Under the pieces are notes generated by a model. The model was not told the DNA's origin. It saw only the letters and a program-made list of their open reading frames with translations, and searched no databases. DNA of 64,000 nucleotides from Rhabdaerophilum calidifontis (GTDB lineage: Bacteria > Pseudomonadota > Alphaproteobacteria > Rhizobiales > Beijerinckiaceae), in NCBI RefSeq assembly GCF_008641065.1, contig NZ_VTRS01000007.1:62001-126000 (forward strand), read 5' to 3'. Position 1 is the first letter of the stretch; each line of letters opens with the position of its first letter. This document shows positions 44,044 through 52,836 of the stretch, one piece after another. A program made the translations under genes and the position numbers.

Positions 44044-44621
44044 GGCGCGCACCCGATCCGTTCGAGGCGCGGCAGCATGCGCGGATCGAGTTCGGTCGCA
44101 CTGGCGCTGAGCGGGGTCTCGTAGAAGCGGAAAACGATGGTGAAGCGCCGCTGCGCGCGGGAGGAGGGCAGCCAGTTGCCCGGCAGCGGATCCGGCCCGA
44201 TCTCGATCGCGAACCGCCCGTCCTGGTCGCGGATGATCTCGGCCGAGGTGAAGCCGTGCCGCTCGGCGAGATTGGCGACGAGGCGACCGGCGGAATCGGT
44301 GAGCGTCACCGTCCAGAATCGCGCGGGCGGAACGGGCGAGGAGAGCCGGTAATGGCAGGCGGTATCGAGCGGCTGCCCGCCGGCATCGCGGCTGGCACGC
44401 AGCGCATAGCCCTCGCCGGAGGCCAGCGGCAGCTCGCCTTCCGAGAACAGACGCGCGCGGGCATAGGGATCGATCTCGGCCGAGCCGACCCGCGGAGAGA
44501 ATTCCCAAGGCCCGACATGGCGGGTGATCAGCGCCGCGCCGGGGCCGATCGCGCTGATCGTCAGCGCGATGCCGGCGGCGAACCCGGCGATGATGGTCAG
44601 CAGGACGAGAAGCGCGCGCAT
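44040..44621 (-). CDS. DUF1214 domain protein
   Basis: 193 residues with an N-terminal signal anchor (LLVLLTIIAGFAAGIALTIS). DUF1214 block visible: FWTVTLTDSAGRLVANL, then FRFYETPLSASATELDPRMLPRL. Role unknown. Twelve bases separate it from the PBP gene upstream, so it probably belongs to the same transcript. Confidence 0.82.
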   Translation of the reverse strand: MRALLVLLTIIAGFAAGIALTISAIGPGAALITRHVGPWEFSPRVGSAEIDPYARARLFSEGELPLASGEGYALRASRDAGGQPLDTACHYRLSSPVPPARFWTVTLTDSAGRLVANLAERHGFTSAEIIRDQDGRFAIEIGPDPLPGNWLPSSRAQRRFTIVFRFYETPLSASATELDPRMLPRLERIGCAP

Positions 44622-44632
44622 GGCCGGAACGT

Positions 44633-46846
44633 TCAGGAGCGTCGCGCGGGCTCTGTCGGCGCGGCGGAAAGCGGGCCCTCCGCCGGCTCTTCCGCGAGAA
44701 GCTCGATCTCCTTGAGGATCGCCCGGCCGCGATTGGTGAGGCGATAGGCGCGGCGGGCCTGGATCGTCGTCGCCTCGACGGCGCCGGCGATCTCGGCGAG
44801 CTTGGGGTCGCGCACCGGCCTGTCGGTCTCCGGCAGGCCGATCAGCGGCTTCAGTTCGACATCGAGATGGGCGAAGGCCATCACCTGCTGGAAGGTCATC
44901 GCTGGCAGCGAGCCGCCGGTCATGTTGTTGGTGGGGGAATAATCGTCGTTTCCGAACCAGATTGCGGTGGTGAAATTGCCCGAATAGCCGACATACCAGG
45001 CGTTACGGTATTCGTCCGTCGTGCCGGTCTTGCCGGCATGCGGCACGCCCGGCAGCGCCGCGCGGCGGCCGGTTCCCTCGGTCGGCACCTTGGAGAGCAT
45101 GAAGTTGAGGTCTCGCGCCGCCTGCTCCGGCATCACCTGGGGATGGCGGTCCGGCTCATCCTCCACGCGGTAGAGCACGGCCCCGGCGGCGCTGAGGATC
45201 TCCCGCGCCGCATAGGCTTTCGCCCGCCTGCCGCCATTGGCGAAGGCGTTGAACCCGTTGGCCATGTCCACCACCGTCAGTTCCGAGGCGCCGATCGGCA
45301 GCGGCACCACGTCGCGCAGATTGGTCGTGAAGCCGAGCGCGCGGGTCAGGGCGATGACCTTCTTGCGGCCGCGGGCATGGGCCTTGTCGCTGGTCGCATC
45401 GCGGCCGTTCTGGCCGAGCAGTCCGGTCAGCTGCACGGGAATGGTGTTGATCGATTTCGCAAGCGCCACCGTCGCCGGCACCGAGCCCGCGAAGGAGCGG
45501 CCGTAATTCGCCGGGCACCAGGTGAAACCGGCATAGACGCAGGTCGGGCGGTCCGTCACCACGGTATCGGGGCGGATCAGCCCCTGCGCCAGCGCCGCGG
45601 CGTAGATATAGGGCTTGAACGAGGAGCCCGGCGGGCGCATCGCGATGGTCGCGCGGTTGAACTGGCTCTGGCCGTAATCCCGCCCGCCGACCATGGCCTT
45701 GAGGCCGCCATCGAGATCGAGCGTGACGATCGCGTATTGGCGCACGCCGTAAGTCGCGCCGTGCTGGCGCAGGATCGCCTCGGCGGCGCGCTCGGCATGC
45801 CGCTGGAGGCCGCGATCAATCGGTGTGCGCACCGTGAGGATGCGCTCATGGCCGAGCCGCCCGGCCAGGGCGAGCTGGCGCACCTCCTCGAAGGCGAAAT
45901 CGAGCGCGTAATCGGCGATGTTCTCGTTCTGGCGCTCGACCGGCGTCGCGGGGTTGCGCAAGGCGGTCGCGATCTGGCCCTGGGTGAGGAACCCGGCCTC
46001 GACCATGTTCGAGAGCACGTCGGCCGCGCGGGCGCGGGCGGCGGGGAGGTTGATGGTCGGGGAATATTTCGACGGCGCCTTGAACAGCCCGGCGATCATC
46101 GCCGCCTCCGCGAGCGTGATGTCGCGGACATCCTTGCCGAAATAATGCTCCGCGGCCGATTGCACCCCGAACACTCCGTTCCCGAGATAGGCGCGGTCGA
46201 GATAGAGCTTGAGGATTTCGGGCTTGGTGAGCCGCGCTTCGAGCCAGAAGGCGAGGAACGCCTCCTTGATCTTGCGTTCGAGCGAGCGCTCGTTGGAGAG
46301 GAACAGGTTCTTCGCGAGCTGCTGGGTGATGGTCGAGCCGCCCTGCACCACGCCGTTGGCGCGAGCATTGGCCATCAGCGCCCGGGAGAGGCCGCCGATA
46401 TCGATGCCGAAATGGTCATGGAAGCGGCGATCCTCGGTTGCGAGCGCCGCCTTGACGAGATGCTCCGGCAATTGTTCGAGCGGTACCGATTCCGAATGCA
46501 GGATGCCGCGCCGCCCGATCAACTCGCCGTTCTGATCGAGAAAGGTGACGGCGAGATCCTGCCGCTTCAGCCAATTGTCCTCGTCCACGGCGCGGAAGGC
46601 GGGCTTGGCCAAAGCCGTCATCAGCACGCCGCCGATTGCGGCATAGGTCAGCGCCTCGCAGGCGAAGGCCACGAGCGCGCGGCCGGCGGGGGAGGGTTCG
46701 AGCGCGTCGGAGGCATGGCGTATCCGCCACAGCCCCTCCTTGATGCGCTCGCCGAGCGCGTGCAGCGAATGTTCGAGCCAGGCGTCGAGATCGCGCGCCC
46801 GGCGGGCGATCTTCTCGGCAAGACTGATCTTCCGGAACTCGGCCAT
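44633..46846 (-). CDS. Class A penicillin-binding protein (PBP1 family)
   Basis: 737 residues from the ATG at 46846. N-terminal cytoplasmic tail, membrane helix near residues 60-80, glycosyltransferase domain with [16 protein letters not shown] and [15 protein letters not shown], then transpeptidase domain with SxxK in [12 protein letters not shown], SxN in AKSINTIP and KTG in [15 protein letters not shown]. Polymerises and crosslinks peptidoglycan; reads as PBP1C/2D-like by length. A longer frame reaches 47068 but would overlap the divergent YcgN gene. Confidence 0.93.
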   Translation of the reverse strand: MAEFRKISLAEKIARRARDLDAWLEHSLHALGERIKEGLWRIRHASDALEPSPAGRALVAFACEALTYAAIGGVLMTALAKPAFRAVDEDNWLKRQDLAVTFLDQNGELIGRRGILHSESVPLEQLPEHLVKAALATEDRRFHDHFGIDIGGLSRALMANARANGVVQGGSTITQQLAKNLFLSNERSLERKIKEAFLAFWLEARLTKPEILKLYLDRAYLGNGVFGVQSAAEHYFGKDVRDITLAEAAMIAGLFKAPSKYSPTINLPAARARAADVLSNMVEAGFLTQGQIATALRNPATPVERQNENIADYALDFAFEEVRQLALAGRLGHERILTVRTPIDRGLQRHAERAAEAILRQHGATYGVRQYAIVTLDLDGGLKAMVGGRDYGQSQFNRATIAMRPPGSSFKPYIYAAALAQGLIRPDTVVTDRPTCVYAGFTWCPANYGRSFAGSVPATVALAKSINTIPVQLTGLLGQNGRDATSDKAHARGRKKVIALTRALGFTTNLRDVVPLPIGASELTVVDMANGFNAFANGGRRAKAYAAREILSAAGAVLYRVEDEPDRHPQVMPEQAARDLNFMLSKVPTEGTGRRAALPGVPHAGKTGTTDEYRNAWYVGYSGNFTTAIWFGNDDYSPTNNMTGGSLPAMTFQQVMAFAHLDVELKPLIGLPETDRPVRDPKLAEIAGAVEATTIQARRAYRLTNRGRAILKEIELLAEEPAEGPLSAAPTEPARRS

Positions 46847-46961
46847 GCTATCAACCGCCTGCGACGCAAAGGATGTTTCTACTTCACCGCCTCCGCTCTG
46901 GCCAGTGTTGGCGCGGCATCGGGGGCTTGACCTCGGTGATAGGCCGGTGAATGGCAGATGG

Positions 46962-47447
46962 ATGCCGGCCGATGCCCCGCCCTTCTGGAAAACCAAGCCC
47001 CTCGCGGCCATGAATGCGGCGGAATGGGAGAGCCTGTGCGATGGCTGCGGCCGCTGCTGCCTCATCAAGATGGAGGACGAGGACAGCGGGCAGTTCTATT
47101 TCACGGATGTCGCCTGCCGGTTGTTCGATGCCGGCACCTGCCGCTGCCGCGATTACGAGAACCGCGACGCATTGGTGCCCGATTGCGTGCGCCTCACGCC
47201 CGAGAATGCCGGCGCGCTCGGCTGGATGCCGCCGAGCTGCGCCTATCGGCTGCTGGCCGAGGGGCGGGATCTTCCGGCCTGGCATCCGCTTGTCAGCGGT
47301 CGGGCGGAGAGCGTCGAGGAAGCCGGCGCGAGCGTCCGGGGGCGCGTTTCCGGGCTGGAGGATGCCTTTACCCTGCCCGAACTCGTGGCGCGCATCCGGC
47401 AATGGCCCGGGCGCTGGCCGCGGCGGCGGAGAAATCCCCGCGATTAA
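46962..47447 (+). CDS. YcgN family cysteine-cluster protein (UPF0260)
   Basis: 161 residues from the ATG at 46962 (a GTG five codons earlier is possible). Conserved [10 protein letters not shown] and [14 protein letters not shown], then [17 protein letters not shown] and [10 protein letters not shown]: eight Cys in the YkgJ/YcgN pattern that probably holds a metal or Fe-S centre. Function unknown. Divergent from the PBP gene. Confidence 0.9.
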   Translation: MPADAPPFWKTKPLAAMNAAEWESLCDGCGRCCLIKMEDEDSGQFYFTDVACRLFDAGTCRCRDYENRDALVPDCVRLTPENAGALGWMPPSCAYRLLAEGRDLPAWHPLVSGRAESVEEAGASVRGRVSGLEDAFTLPELVARIRQWPGRWPRRRRNPRD

Positions 47448-47454
47448 GGTAAAT

Positions 47455-47471
47455 ATTCCTAGTATAGGAAT
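47455..47471. promoter_or_regulatory. Palindrome upstream of the GTA promoter
   Basis: ATTCCTA-GTA-TAGGAAT, perfect 7-base arms, in an AT-rich pocket that starts directly after the YcgN gene. Part of it (ATAGGAAT) recurs at 36894-36901 before the candidate regulator operon. Candidate activator-binding site just upstream of -35. Confidence 0.5.
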
Positions 47472-47478
47472 TATATCG

Positions 47479-47507
47479 TTGACAGCGTCACGGCCTGACG
47501 CTAGGGT
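47479..47507 (+). promoter_or_regulatory. Predicted GTA operon promoter with internal inverted-repeat operator
   Basis: TTGACAG at 47479-47485 and GCTAGGGT at 47500-47507 fit the alphaproteobacterial pattern TTGACGS-N10-14-GCTANAWC with a 14-base spacer. Between them lies a perfect inverted repeat GCGTCA-CGGCC-TGACGC (47485-47501), so a bound dimer would block RNA polymerase. The sequence 47498-47508 matches, on the other strand, the 11-mer at 36947-36957. Confidence 0.6.
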
Positions 47508-47599
47508 TCGGACACGCTCCCGAATTGCGGGCGGATGGCGCTCTCCGCCGCCGGAACCTTCCTCATGATCATTCTCGCGACGTCCGAGGGGGCGTCCGT

Positions 47600-47683
47600 C
47601 CCGGTTTGCACCGGGCTCATCCATATCGTCAGGGCTCGCGGCGACGCGGGCCCTTTCCTTTGCGGCGCCCCGCAGCCGGGGCG
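47600..47683 (+). promoter_or_regulatory. Structured GTA leader with terminator-like hairpin
   Basis: Leader of about 200 bases before the first GTA gene. Hairpin 1: CCCGG-TTTGCA-CCGGG (47600-47615). Hairpin 2: 10-bp stem 47631-47640 with 47645-47654 (one G-T pair), GCGA tetraloop, followed by TTCCTTT, resembling an intrinsic terminator. Hairpin 3: CGCCCCG-cagc-CGGGGCG (47666-47683). No convincing short gene is present, although an ATG-initiated frame enters from 47535 in phase with the small terminase. Confidence 0.5.
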
Positions 47684-47708
47684 TCTGCCGGGCAGGGACA
47701 ACGAGACC

Positions 47709-48140
47709 ATGACCAGCATGAGACCCGAAGAGGCCGGGCACGCGGCACCGCCCCCCATCCGCCGGGCGCGCCCGGCGGGCCGCCGCCGCCTCGTGGCGCG
47801 GCTGTGGCGGACGGCCGAGCGGCAGGTGGCCGAGATCGAGACGCGGCTTCAGGCGGCGGAGACCGATCCCGCCCATCTCGAGCGCGATGCCAAGACGCTG
47901 GCGATCCTCGCGCGGACGGTCCGCGACCTCGTCGCGCTCGAGGTCGAGGCGGCGGAGGCCGCTGCGCCGGCGCCGCGACGCAGCCGCCTGATCGCCGATT
48001 CGCGAATGCCCGCCCGCGGCGAGGCCGGAGACAGCACGGATGACGCAGGCGAGGCCCGAAACCTCGAAGATTTCCGCGCCGAGCTTGCGCGACGCCTTGA
48101 TCAGCTGCGTCGAGAGCGGCCAGGGGAGGCACCTGCTTGA
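47709..48140 (+). CDS. GTA gp1: small terminase subunit
   Basis: 143 residues from the ATG at 47709; the frame extends upstream to 47535 but without conserved sequence. Helical core RLWRTAERQVAEIETRLQ and RDAKTLAILARTVRDLVALE is typical of the first gene of RcGTA-like clusters, shown in Rhodobacter to be a small terminase. Binds DNA loosely and recruits the large terminase so that random host DNA is packaged. Lies on the promoter-proximal end of the cluster; its last 101 bases also encode the start of the large terminase. Confidence 0.78.
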   Translation: MTSMRPEEAGHAAPPPIRRARPAGRRRLVARLWRTAERQVAEIETRLQAAETDPAHLERDAKTLAILARTVRDLVALEVEAAEAAAPAPRRSRLIADSRMPARGEAGDSTDDAGEARNLEDFRAELARRLDQLRRERPGEAPA

Positions 48141-49419
48141 AGGGCTCCGCGGCGGCGACCTCGTCTGGTTCCTGACGGACTGGCTGCTGTTCGCGCGGCC
48201 TGACCAATTGCCGCCGGAAACGGCGCGGGGCGGCGGCGACTGGAGCACCTGGCTGGTGCTCGGCGGCCGCGGCGCCGGAAAAACCCGCACCGGCGCCGAA
48301 TGGGTCCGGGGGCTGGCGCTCGGACGCCCGCCCTTCGCGGCGCGCCCCGTCGGCCGGATCGCGATCATCGGCGAGACGATGCAGGATCTGCGCGAGGTGA
48401 TGGTCGAGGGCGTCTCCGGCCTCCGCGCCATCCACCCGCCGGCCGAGCGGCCGGTCTGGCATGCCTCGCGGCGGCGACTCGAATGGCCCAACGGCGCGGT
48501 GGCGCAGGGGTTTTCGGCGGAGGATCCGGAATCGTTGCGCGGCCCGCAATTCGAGGCCGCCTGGTGCGACGAACTCGCGAAATGGCCGCATGCTGCGGAG
48601 GCCTTCGACATGCTGCAATTCGGGCTGCGGCTCGGCGCGCGACCGCGGCAGGTGATCACCACCACGCCGCGGCCGACACCCTTGCTCAAGCGCCTCGCGG
48701 CCGACCCCCGCACGGCCCTGAGCCATGCGCCGACCCGGGCCAATGCCGCCAATCTCGCGCCGAATTTCCTGGCTGAGATCGTCGGCCGCTATGCCGGAAC
48801 GGCGCTCGGGCGCCAGGAACTCGACGGCCTGTTCATCGAGGAGCGGCCGGACGCGCTGTTCCGGCGCGAGGCGATCGAGGCCGGCCGCTGCGCATCGCCG
48901 CCGGCGCTGGCGCGGATCGTCGTCGCGGTCGATCCGCCGGCGGGCGGGCGGCGCGGCGGACGCTGCGGCATCATCGTCGCGGGACGGGACGCGGCGGGGC
49001 TCGTCTATGTCGTCGAGGACGCCTCGCTCGAATCGGCGCCGCCGGAACGCTGGGCCGCGCGCGCCATCGAGGCCTATCGCCGCCACGAGGCCGATGCGCT
49101 CGTCGCCGAGATCAACCAGGGCGGGGCGATGGTCGCGAGCGTGCTCGGCGCGGTGGATGCCGCCGTGCCGGTGACGCCGGTGCGCGCGCGGCGCGGCAAG
49201 CATGTCCGCGCCGAGCCGGTGGCGGCGCTCTACGCCCAGGGCCGGGTGCGCCATGCCGGATGCTTCCCGGCGCTCGAGGACGAGATGGTCGCCTTCGGCC
49301 CCGACGGGCTGGCGGAGGGACGGTCTCCGGACCGGCTCGACGCGCTCGTCTGGGCGGTGACGCATCTCGCGCTCGACGGCGAGGCCGGCGCGCCGCGGGT
49401 GCGGCGGCTGATCGGTTGA
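48040..49419 (+). CDS. GTA gp2: large terminase subunit
   Basis: 459 residues. Walker A LGGRGAGKTRTG near residue 75, Walker B-like FEAAWCDELAKW near 180, motif III TTTPRPTPLLK near 207; C-terminal RNase H-like nuclease domain with IVVAVDPPAGG (Asp) near 290 and a late SPDRLDALVWA (Asp). Packages about a headful of host DNA into the particle. The ATG at 48040 gives a 101-base overlap with gp1 in another frame. Confidence 0.94.
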   Translation: MTQARPETSKISAPSLRDALISCVESGQGRHLLEGLRGGDLVWFLTDWLLFARPDQLPPETARGGGDWSTWLVLGGRGAGKTRTGAEWVRGLALGRPPFAARPVGRIAIIGETMQDLREVMVEGVSGLRAIHPPAERPVWHASRRRLEWPNGAVAQGFSAEDPESLRGPQFEAAWCDELAKWPHAAEAFDMLQFGLRLGARPRQVITTTPRPTPLLKRLAADPRTALSHAPTRANAANLAPNFLAEIVGRYAGTALGRQELDGLFIEERPDALFRREAIEAGRCASPPALARIVVAVDPPAGGRRGGRCGIIVAGRDAAGLVYVVEDASLESAPPERWAARAIEAYRRHEADALVAEINQGGAMVASVLGAVDAAVPVTPVRARRGKHVRAEPVAALYAQGRVRHAGCFPALEDEMVAFGPDGLAEGRSPDRLDALVWAVTHLALDGEAGAPRVRRLIG

Positions 49420-49449
49420 GCGGATTCTGTCGAAGGCAAGGAGACACGG

Positions 49450-50643
49450 ATGCCTGGCATTCTCGGCCGTCTGATCGGCGGCAAGGGGCGAAAGAAGGCC
49501 GCGCGGCCGGCGCCCTTCGTGGCCTTTCATCAGCCCGCGCCCGGCCTGTTCCGCGAGCGTGCCGGCGCGGGGCTCGTCCGGGCCGGCTACCACCGCAACG
49601 CGATCGTTCACCGCTCCGTTCGCCTCGTCGCCGAGGCGGCCGCGAGCGTGACCTGGACGATCCTTGCCGACGGGGCCGAGCGGCGCGACCACCCGGCCGA
49701 GCAGCTGCTGCGCCGGCCGAACCCGCGCCAGAGCGGACCGGAGCTGATGGAGGCGGTCTATGGCCATCTCCTGCTTTCCGGCAACGCCTATTGCGCGCTG
49801 CTCGCCGAGGCGGATGCGCCGCGCGAGATCCATGTCCTGCGCCCGGACAGGGTCTCGGTCGTCACCGGCCCGGATGGCTGGCCGGCGGGCTATGAATACG
49901 CGGTCGGCGCTTCGGTGACGCGCTTCGGGGTGGAGCCGTCCGGTCTGTCGCCGATCCTGCATCTGCGGCTGTTCGATCCGCTCGAAGATCATTACGGCTT
50001 CGCCCCGCTCGCGGCGGCGCAGGTCGCGCTCGAGATGCACGAGGCCGCGAGCCGCTGGAACAAGGCGCTGCTCGACAATTCCGCGCGCCCCTCCGGTGCG
50101 CTGGTTTATGCGAGCCAGGGCAACGACAATCTTTCGGACGATCAGTTCGACCGGCTGAAGGCCGAGCTGGAAACGGCGTTCCAGGGCTCCGGCAATGCCG
50201 GCCGGCCGATCCTGCTCGAAGGGGGGCTCGACTGGAAACCGCTCTCGCTGACGCCCAAGGACATGGATTTCCTCGAGGCGCGGGCCGGTGCGGCGCGCGA
50301 GATCGCGCTGGCGCTTGGCGTGCCGCCGCTGCTGCTCGGCCTGCCGGGGGACAATACCCACGCCAACTATGCCGAGGCGAACCGCGCCTTCTGGCGTACG
50401 ACGGTGCTGCCGCTCGCCTCGCGCACCATGGCGGCGATGGCGCATTGGCTCCAGCCGCTCTTCGCCGAGACGCTGCGCTTCGAGCCCGATCTCGACCGGA
50501 TCGAGGCGCTGGCCGCCGAACGCGCCGCATTGTGGAAGCGGGTCGGCGAGGCGCCCTTCCTCACCGAGGAGGAGAAGCGCGAGGCGCTCGGCTACGGCCG
50601 CCGCACGGCTCCCCTGACCGGAACGGGCCGGGAGGAGGCATGA
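49450..50643 (+). CDS. GTA gp3: portal protein (HK97 family)
   Basis: 397 residues. Shows the HK97 portal pattern: HRSVRLVAEAAASVTW near residue 58, NPRQSGPELMEAVYGHLLLSGNAY near 95, and GLPGDNTHANYAEANRAFW near 300. Forms the dodecameric ring through which DNA enters the head. Ribosome-binding site AAGGAG about seven bases upstream. Overlaps the next small gene by ATGA. Confidence 0.94.
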   Translation: MPGILGRLIGGKGRKKAARPAPFVAFHQPAPGLFRERAGAGLVRAGYHRNAIVHRSVRLVAEAAASVTWTILADGAERRDHPAEQLLRRPNPRQSGPELMEAVYGHLLLSGNAYCALLAEADAPREIHVLRPDRVSVVTGPDGWPAGYEYAVGASVTRFGVEPSGLSPILHLRLFDPLEDHYGFAPLAAAQVALEMHEAASRWNKALLDNSARPSGALVYASQGNDNLSDDQFDRLKAELETAFQGSGNAGRPILLEGGLDWKPLSLTPKDMDFLEARAGAAREIALALGVPPLLLGLPGDNTHANYAEANRAFWRTTVLPLASRTMAAMAHWLQPLFAETLRFEPDLDRIEALAAERAALWKRVGEAPFLTEEEKREALGYGRRTAPLTGTGREEA

Positions 50644-50831
50644 GCGCGGTCACGGAATTCGTGCTCTCGCGCGGGGATCTCGCCGATCTCGCGCTGTTCC
50701 TCTGGGCGAGCGGTGCCTCGGCGCTGCTGGTGCAGGTGCTGCGCGAGAACGCCGCCGCCAACCGGCGCTTCGACGCCTTCCTGCGCGAGCTCGCGCGCTT
50801 CAACGCCCGCCATGGAGATATCGAGCCATGA
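50640..50831 (+). CDS. GTA small protein (gp3.5-like position)
   Basis: 63 residues, ATGA overlap with the portal gene. One hydrophobic helix (LADLALFLWASGASALLVQVL, residues ~14-34) and a charged C-terminus. RcGTA-type clusters often have a short gene here of unknown function. Coupled at its own stop to another small ORF. Confidence 0.7.
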   Translation: MSAVTEFVLSRGDLADLALFLWASGASALLVQVLRENAAANRRFDAFLRELARFNARHGDIEP

Positions 50832-51013
50832 TGCTGCCCCGCCTCTCCCTTTGCAGGCGGAAAGGGGCTGAACGCCCCGATCCGCGCCACGCGGACCTGA
50901 TCTTCCGCCGCTTCTTCACGCTGATCGGCCGCCTGGAGCGGCCGCAGCGCGCCGCGCCCGAGACCAAGGCGCGCATCACGCGCCTTGACGATCCATCCCA
51001 TCGCCCGTCCTGA
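50828..51013 (+). CDS. Possible small GTA protein
   Basis: 61 residues, very basic (Arg-rich), ATGA overlap with the preceding gene. Contains DLIFRRFFTLIGRLERP. Not recognised. The strict overlap spacing in a tightly packed operon is the main argument for reality; composition like a non-coding frame argues against it. Confidence 0.4.
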   Translation: MMLPRLSLCRRKGAERPDPRHADLIFRRFFTLIGRLERPQRAAPETKARITRLDDPSHRPS

Positions 51014-51026
51014 CCCGGATTTCCCG

Positions 51027-51629
51027 ATGACGAAGCTTCCCGATTTCGGCCGGCTAACCTCCCCACCGGCCGGAAGAGGCGTCCGCGCGCCTGCCCCCTC
51101 CCTCAAGCGCGCGGACGCCGACCTTCTCCCGCCCGATGCCGCCGGCGAGTTCGAGGGCTATGCCTCGGTCTTCGGCGTGATGGATCTCGGCCGCGACGTC
51201 GTGCTGCCGGGCGCCTTCCGCGCGACGCTGGAAAGGCGCGGCGCGCGGGGGGTGAAGCTGCTCTGGCAGCACGATCCGGCGCAGCCGATCGGCGAATGGC
51301 GCGAGATCCGCGAGGACCGGCACGGGCTCTATGTCCGCGGCGCGCTCGATCTCGGCCATGCGCGGGGGCGCGAGGCGCTGCGCCTGATGCGGCGCGGCGC
51401 CGTGGACGGGCTGTCGATCGGCTATCGCAGCGAGGCGGAGCGGCGCGATCCCGCGACCGGCCTGCGCCGGCTCGAACGCGTCGATCTCTGGGAAATCTCG
51501 CTCGTGACCTTCCCGCTCCTGCCGCAGGCCAGGGTGCGCTCGGTCAAGGCGGCGTGGGCCGCCCTCATGCCGCGCCGAGGCGGCGCGGCGACTTCCGCCG
51601 GCTGGCCGGCATTCCAGCAAAGGACCTGA
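51027..51629 (+). CDS. GTA gp4: prohead protease (S78/HK97 family)
   Basis: 200 residues from the ATG at 51027. Herpesvirus-type serine protease fold: FEGYASVFGVMDLGRDVVLPGAF, catalytic His in LLWQHDPAQPIGEW near residue 82, Ser in VDGLSIGYRS near 127. Cleaves the scaffold delta-domain of the capsid protein encoded next. The ORF continues upstream to 50985 from a TTG, considered less likely. Confidence 0.92.
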   Translation: MTKLPDFGRLTSPPAGRGVRAPAPSLKRADADLLPPDAAGEFEGYASVFGVMDLGRDVVLPGAFRATLERRGARGVKLLWQHDPAQPIGEWREIREDRHGLYVRGALDLGHARGREALRLMRRGAVDGLSIGYRSEAERRDPATGLRRLERVDLWEISLVTFPLLPQARVRSVKAAWAALMPRRGGAATSAGWPAFQQRT

Positions 51630-51632
51630 ACC

Positions 51633-52832
51633 ATGGACCATCAGAACGAGGCGCAGGCCGCGCCGGAGACCAAGGTGCTCGAGGCTTTCGAGGCCTTCCG
51701 GGCCGCCAATGACGAACGGCTCGCCGAGATCGAGCGCCGCCAGGGCGCCGATATCCTGCTCGAGGAGAAGGTCGACCGCATCGGCCGTGCGATCGATCGC
51801 CTCGCCACATGGTCGCGCCGGCCAGCGCTGGCGCCGATGCCGGGGCGCGAGGGCGGCGATGTGCTCGAGCACAAGACCGCCTTCGACGCCTATATCCGCA
51901 CCGGCCAGGGCGAGGCGTTGCGCCTCATCGAGGCCAAGGCGCTGAACGGCGCGATCGCCCCCGATGGCGGCTATCTCCTGCCGCCGGACGCCGAGGCTGG
52001 CATCCTCGCCCGCATGGCCTCGCTCTCGCCGATCCGCTCGGTGGCGAGCGTCCGCCCGCTCGCGAACATCTCGCTCAAGAAGGCGGTCTATCCCGTGGGC
52101 GCCAATGCCGGCTGGGCGACGGAGACCCCGCCGAGCAACACGATCGGCGCCTCGAGCTATGGCGAGATCACCTTCAACACGATGGAACTCTTCGCCCAGC
52201 CGGCGGCGACGCAGGCGATGCTCGACGACGCTGCCGTCGATGTCGAGGAATGGATCGCCGACGAGATCCTGATGTCCTTCGCGGAGCAGGAAAGCGCGGC
52301 CTTCGTCAACGGCGACGGCACCAACAAGCCCAAGGGGTTCATGACCTATCCGAAGGTCGCGGACAGTGCCTTCACCTGGGGCAATATCGGCATGATCGCC
52401 ACCGGCGTCTCCGGCGCCTTCCCGGCCTCCAACCCCTCGGACACGCTGGTCGACCTCGCGCATGCGGTGAAGAGCGTCTATCGCCAGAACGGCGTCTTCG
52501 TCATGAACCGCAAGACGCAGAACGCGATCCGCAAGTTCAAGGATGCCTCGGGCCAGTATCTCTGGGCGCCGGCGACGACGCCCGGTGCGCGGCCGAGCCT
52601 CATGGGCTTCCCCGTGATCGAGAGCGAGGACATGCCGGACATCGCCGCGAACAGCCATTCGGTTGCGTTCGGCGATTTCCGACGCGGCTATCTCGTGGTC
52701 GACCGGATCGGCATCCGCGCGTTGCGCGATCCCTATTCCGCCAAGCCCTATGTGTTGTTCTACACCACGAAGCGCGTCGGCGGCGGCGTCCAGGATTTCG
52801 AGGCGATCAAATTGCTGCGCTTCGGCACCTGA
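51633..52832 (+). CDS. GTA gp5: major capsid protein (HK97 fold)
   Basis: 399 residues. Residues ~1-70 are charged, partly coiled-coil delta/scaffold sequence (VLEAFEAFRAANDERLAEIERR) expected to be cleaved; the rest is the HK97 capsid body with NGDGTNKPKGFMTYP near residue 225 and GFPVIESEDMPDIA near 325. Forms the icosahedral head. Confidence 0.95.
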   Translation: MDHQNEAQAAPETKVLEAFEAFRAANDERLAEIERRQGADILLEEKVDRIGRAIDRLATWSRRPALAPMPGREGGDVLEHKTAFDAYIRTGQGEALRLIEAKALNGAIAPDGGYLLPPDAEAGILARMASLSPIRSVASVRPLANISLKKAVYPVGANAGWATETPPSNTIGASSYGEITFNTMELFAQPAATQAMLDDAAVDVEEWIADEILMSFAEQESAAFVNGDGTNKPKGFMTYPKVADSAFTWGNIGMIATGVSGAFPASNPSDTLVDLAHAVKSVYRQNGVFVMNRKTQNAIRKFKDASGQYLWAPATTPGARPSLMGFPVIESEDMPDIAANSHSVAFGDFRRGYLVVDRIGIRALRDPYSAKPYVLFYTTKRVGGGVQDFEAIKLLRFGT

Positions 52833-52836
52833 GCCG

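Noticed and set aside
46847-47068. Longer PBP start
   Set aside because: Adds 74 residues without conserved sequence and overlaps the divergent YcgN gene; [12 protein letters not shown] is a natural cytoplasmic start.
47498-47508. The shared 11-mer as only a -10 promoter element
   Set aside because: At 36947-36957 it is in the opposite orientation to the downstream operon, so it cannot be that operon's -10. I keep it as a motif, although the GCTAG core alone is promoter-like and also occurs at 15041 and 42272.
47535-47708. Upstream extension of the small terminase from the ATG at 47535
   Set aside because: It would use the hairpin-rich leader as coding sequence and adds 58 residues without similarity to gp1 proteins.
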